A stretch of 64,000 bases of DNA from Alteromonas sp. BMJM2 (lineage in GTDB: Bacteria > Pseudomonadota > Gammaproteobacteria > Enterobacterales > Alteromonadaceae): the NCBI RefSeq assembly GCF_027257845.1, contig NZ_JAPVOT010000005.1:62001-126000 (forward strand). The letters run 5' to 3'. Below are positions 63,704-64,000 of the stretch, in pieces. The position numbers were made by a program, and so were the translations under genes. The notes below the pieces were generated by a model that saw nothing but the letters and a program-made list of their open reading frames with translations, was not told the origin of the DNA and searched no databases. Numbering within the stretch: the first letter of the stretch is position 1; each line of letters begins with the position of its first letter.

Positions 63704-64000
63704 CTAACCTTTTAAATGCGGCGCACAGGTTTCGGCAACCTTGTTGGCATCAAAAATTTCAATCCAATAGCCGTCGGGATCTTTTATAAACGCAATGCCT
63801 TTCATAGACCCGTCGTTTAACTTTTTCTGAAATGGCACGCCAAGAGCTTCAAATCGCTCGCAGGCAGCTGTCGCATCTGGCACGTGAAATCCAATATGGC
63901 CAAAGCCTTTTGGCTCACTGTTGCCGTTGTGGTAAGACGCATTTTCTGAAGTATCGTCCCAATTATGAGTCAGTTCTAACATAGCAGGGCGACCGAAGGT
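63704..64000 (-). CDS. gloA: Lactoylglutathione lyase (glyoxalase I), 5' end beyond window
   Basis: The C-terminal 98 residues of a glyoxalase [62 protein letters not shown] is the second half of the double-beta-alpha fold, with metal ligands Glu (MLELTHNW), His (GFGHIGF) and Glu (YWIEIF). The long form of about 180 residues has this style, as opposed to the 135-residue E. coli GloA. The frame is open to the right edge, so the ATG at 63982 is internal. It detoxifies methylglyoxal as the glutathione adduct. Confidence 0.93.
   Translation of the reverse strand, partial: TFGRPAMLELTHNWDDTSENASYHNGNSEPKGFGHIGFHVPDATAACERFEALGVPFQKKLNDGSMKGIAFIKDPDGYWIEIFDANKVAETCAPHLKG

Overview
The window looks like a chromosomal segment of a marine gammaproteobacterium of the Alteromonas type. 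This is inferred from gene content: an exosortase A (XrtA) exopolysaccharide locus, glnE, hldE, fadE, upp, tdk, rlmF, LpxL-type acyltransferase, DUF3081, DUF3718 and DUF2780 proteins, a LacI-linked TonB receptor and a class I adenylate cyclase relative. No rRNA, tRNA, CRISPR array or prophage was seen.

Region 1 (1-18.2 kb) is an exopolysaccharide locus. An AT-rich variable part carries an acyltransferase (cut by the left edge), four glycosyltransferases in mixed orientation and a sulfotransferase. The conserved core follows: Wzy-like polymerase/ligase, FemAB-like protein, XrtA/EpsI fusion and initiating sugar transferase on the minus strand; Wza-like exporter, Wzz-like chain-length protein, tyrosine autokinase and outer-membrane beta-barrel on the plus strand; and the XrtA-associated ATPase. 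The product is probably an acylated, sulfated exopolysaccharide. No PEP-CTERM protein is in the window. hldE, for LPS heptose, follows.

Region 2 (19.9-34.1 kb) is mostly housekeeping: a GIY-YIG protein, a DUF350 membrane protein, glnE, a TcpQ-like protein, an LpxL-type acyltransferase, a four-gene envelope operon (MMPL transporter, LolA-like protein, two outer-membrane barrels) and fadE behind a FadR-like half operator.

Region 3 (34.2-46.8 kb) has a decayed solute-binding gene, a TonB-dependent receptor and a LacI-family regulator whose upstream regions share the same two palindromes, a GGDEF-EAL protein, tdk, upp, a small XRE regulator preceded by a Phe/Tyr-rich leader peptide with an attenuator, wbuC, a DUF2780 protein, ylqF and an RNA methyltransferase.

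Region 4 (47-64 kb) has small unknown proteins, a crotonase, a decayed propeller/GGDEF sensor gene, rlmF, a solute-binding protein, an M24 peptidase, a DUF3718 protein, an unknown 370-residue protein, a divergent paaX/aidB-like pair, a decayed solute-binding gene, a DUF4136 lipoprotein, a short CyaA-like protein, and a BlaI/BlaR1-TonB pair. The last gene is split by a ~270-bp non-coding element with 25-bp terminal inverted repeats and a highly ordered set of internal inverted repeats. A partial gloA closes the window.

The strongest leads are the structured insertion element in blaR1, the leader-peptide attenuator in front of an orphan XRE gene, the shared LacI-type operator pairs, and the cluster of decayed sensing genes.
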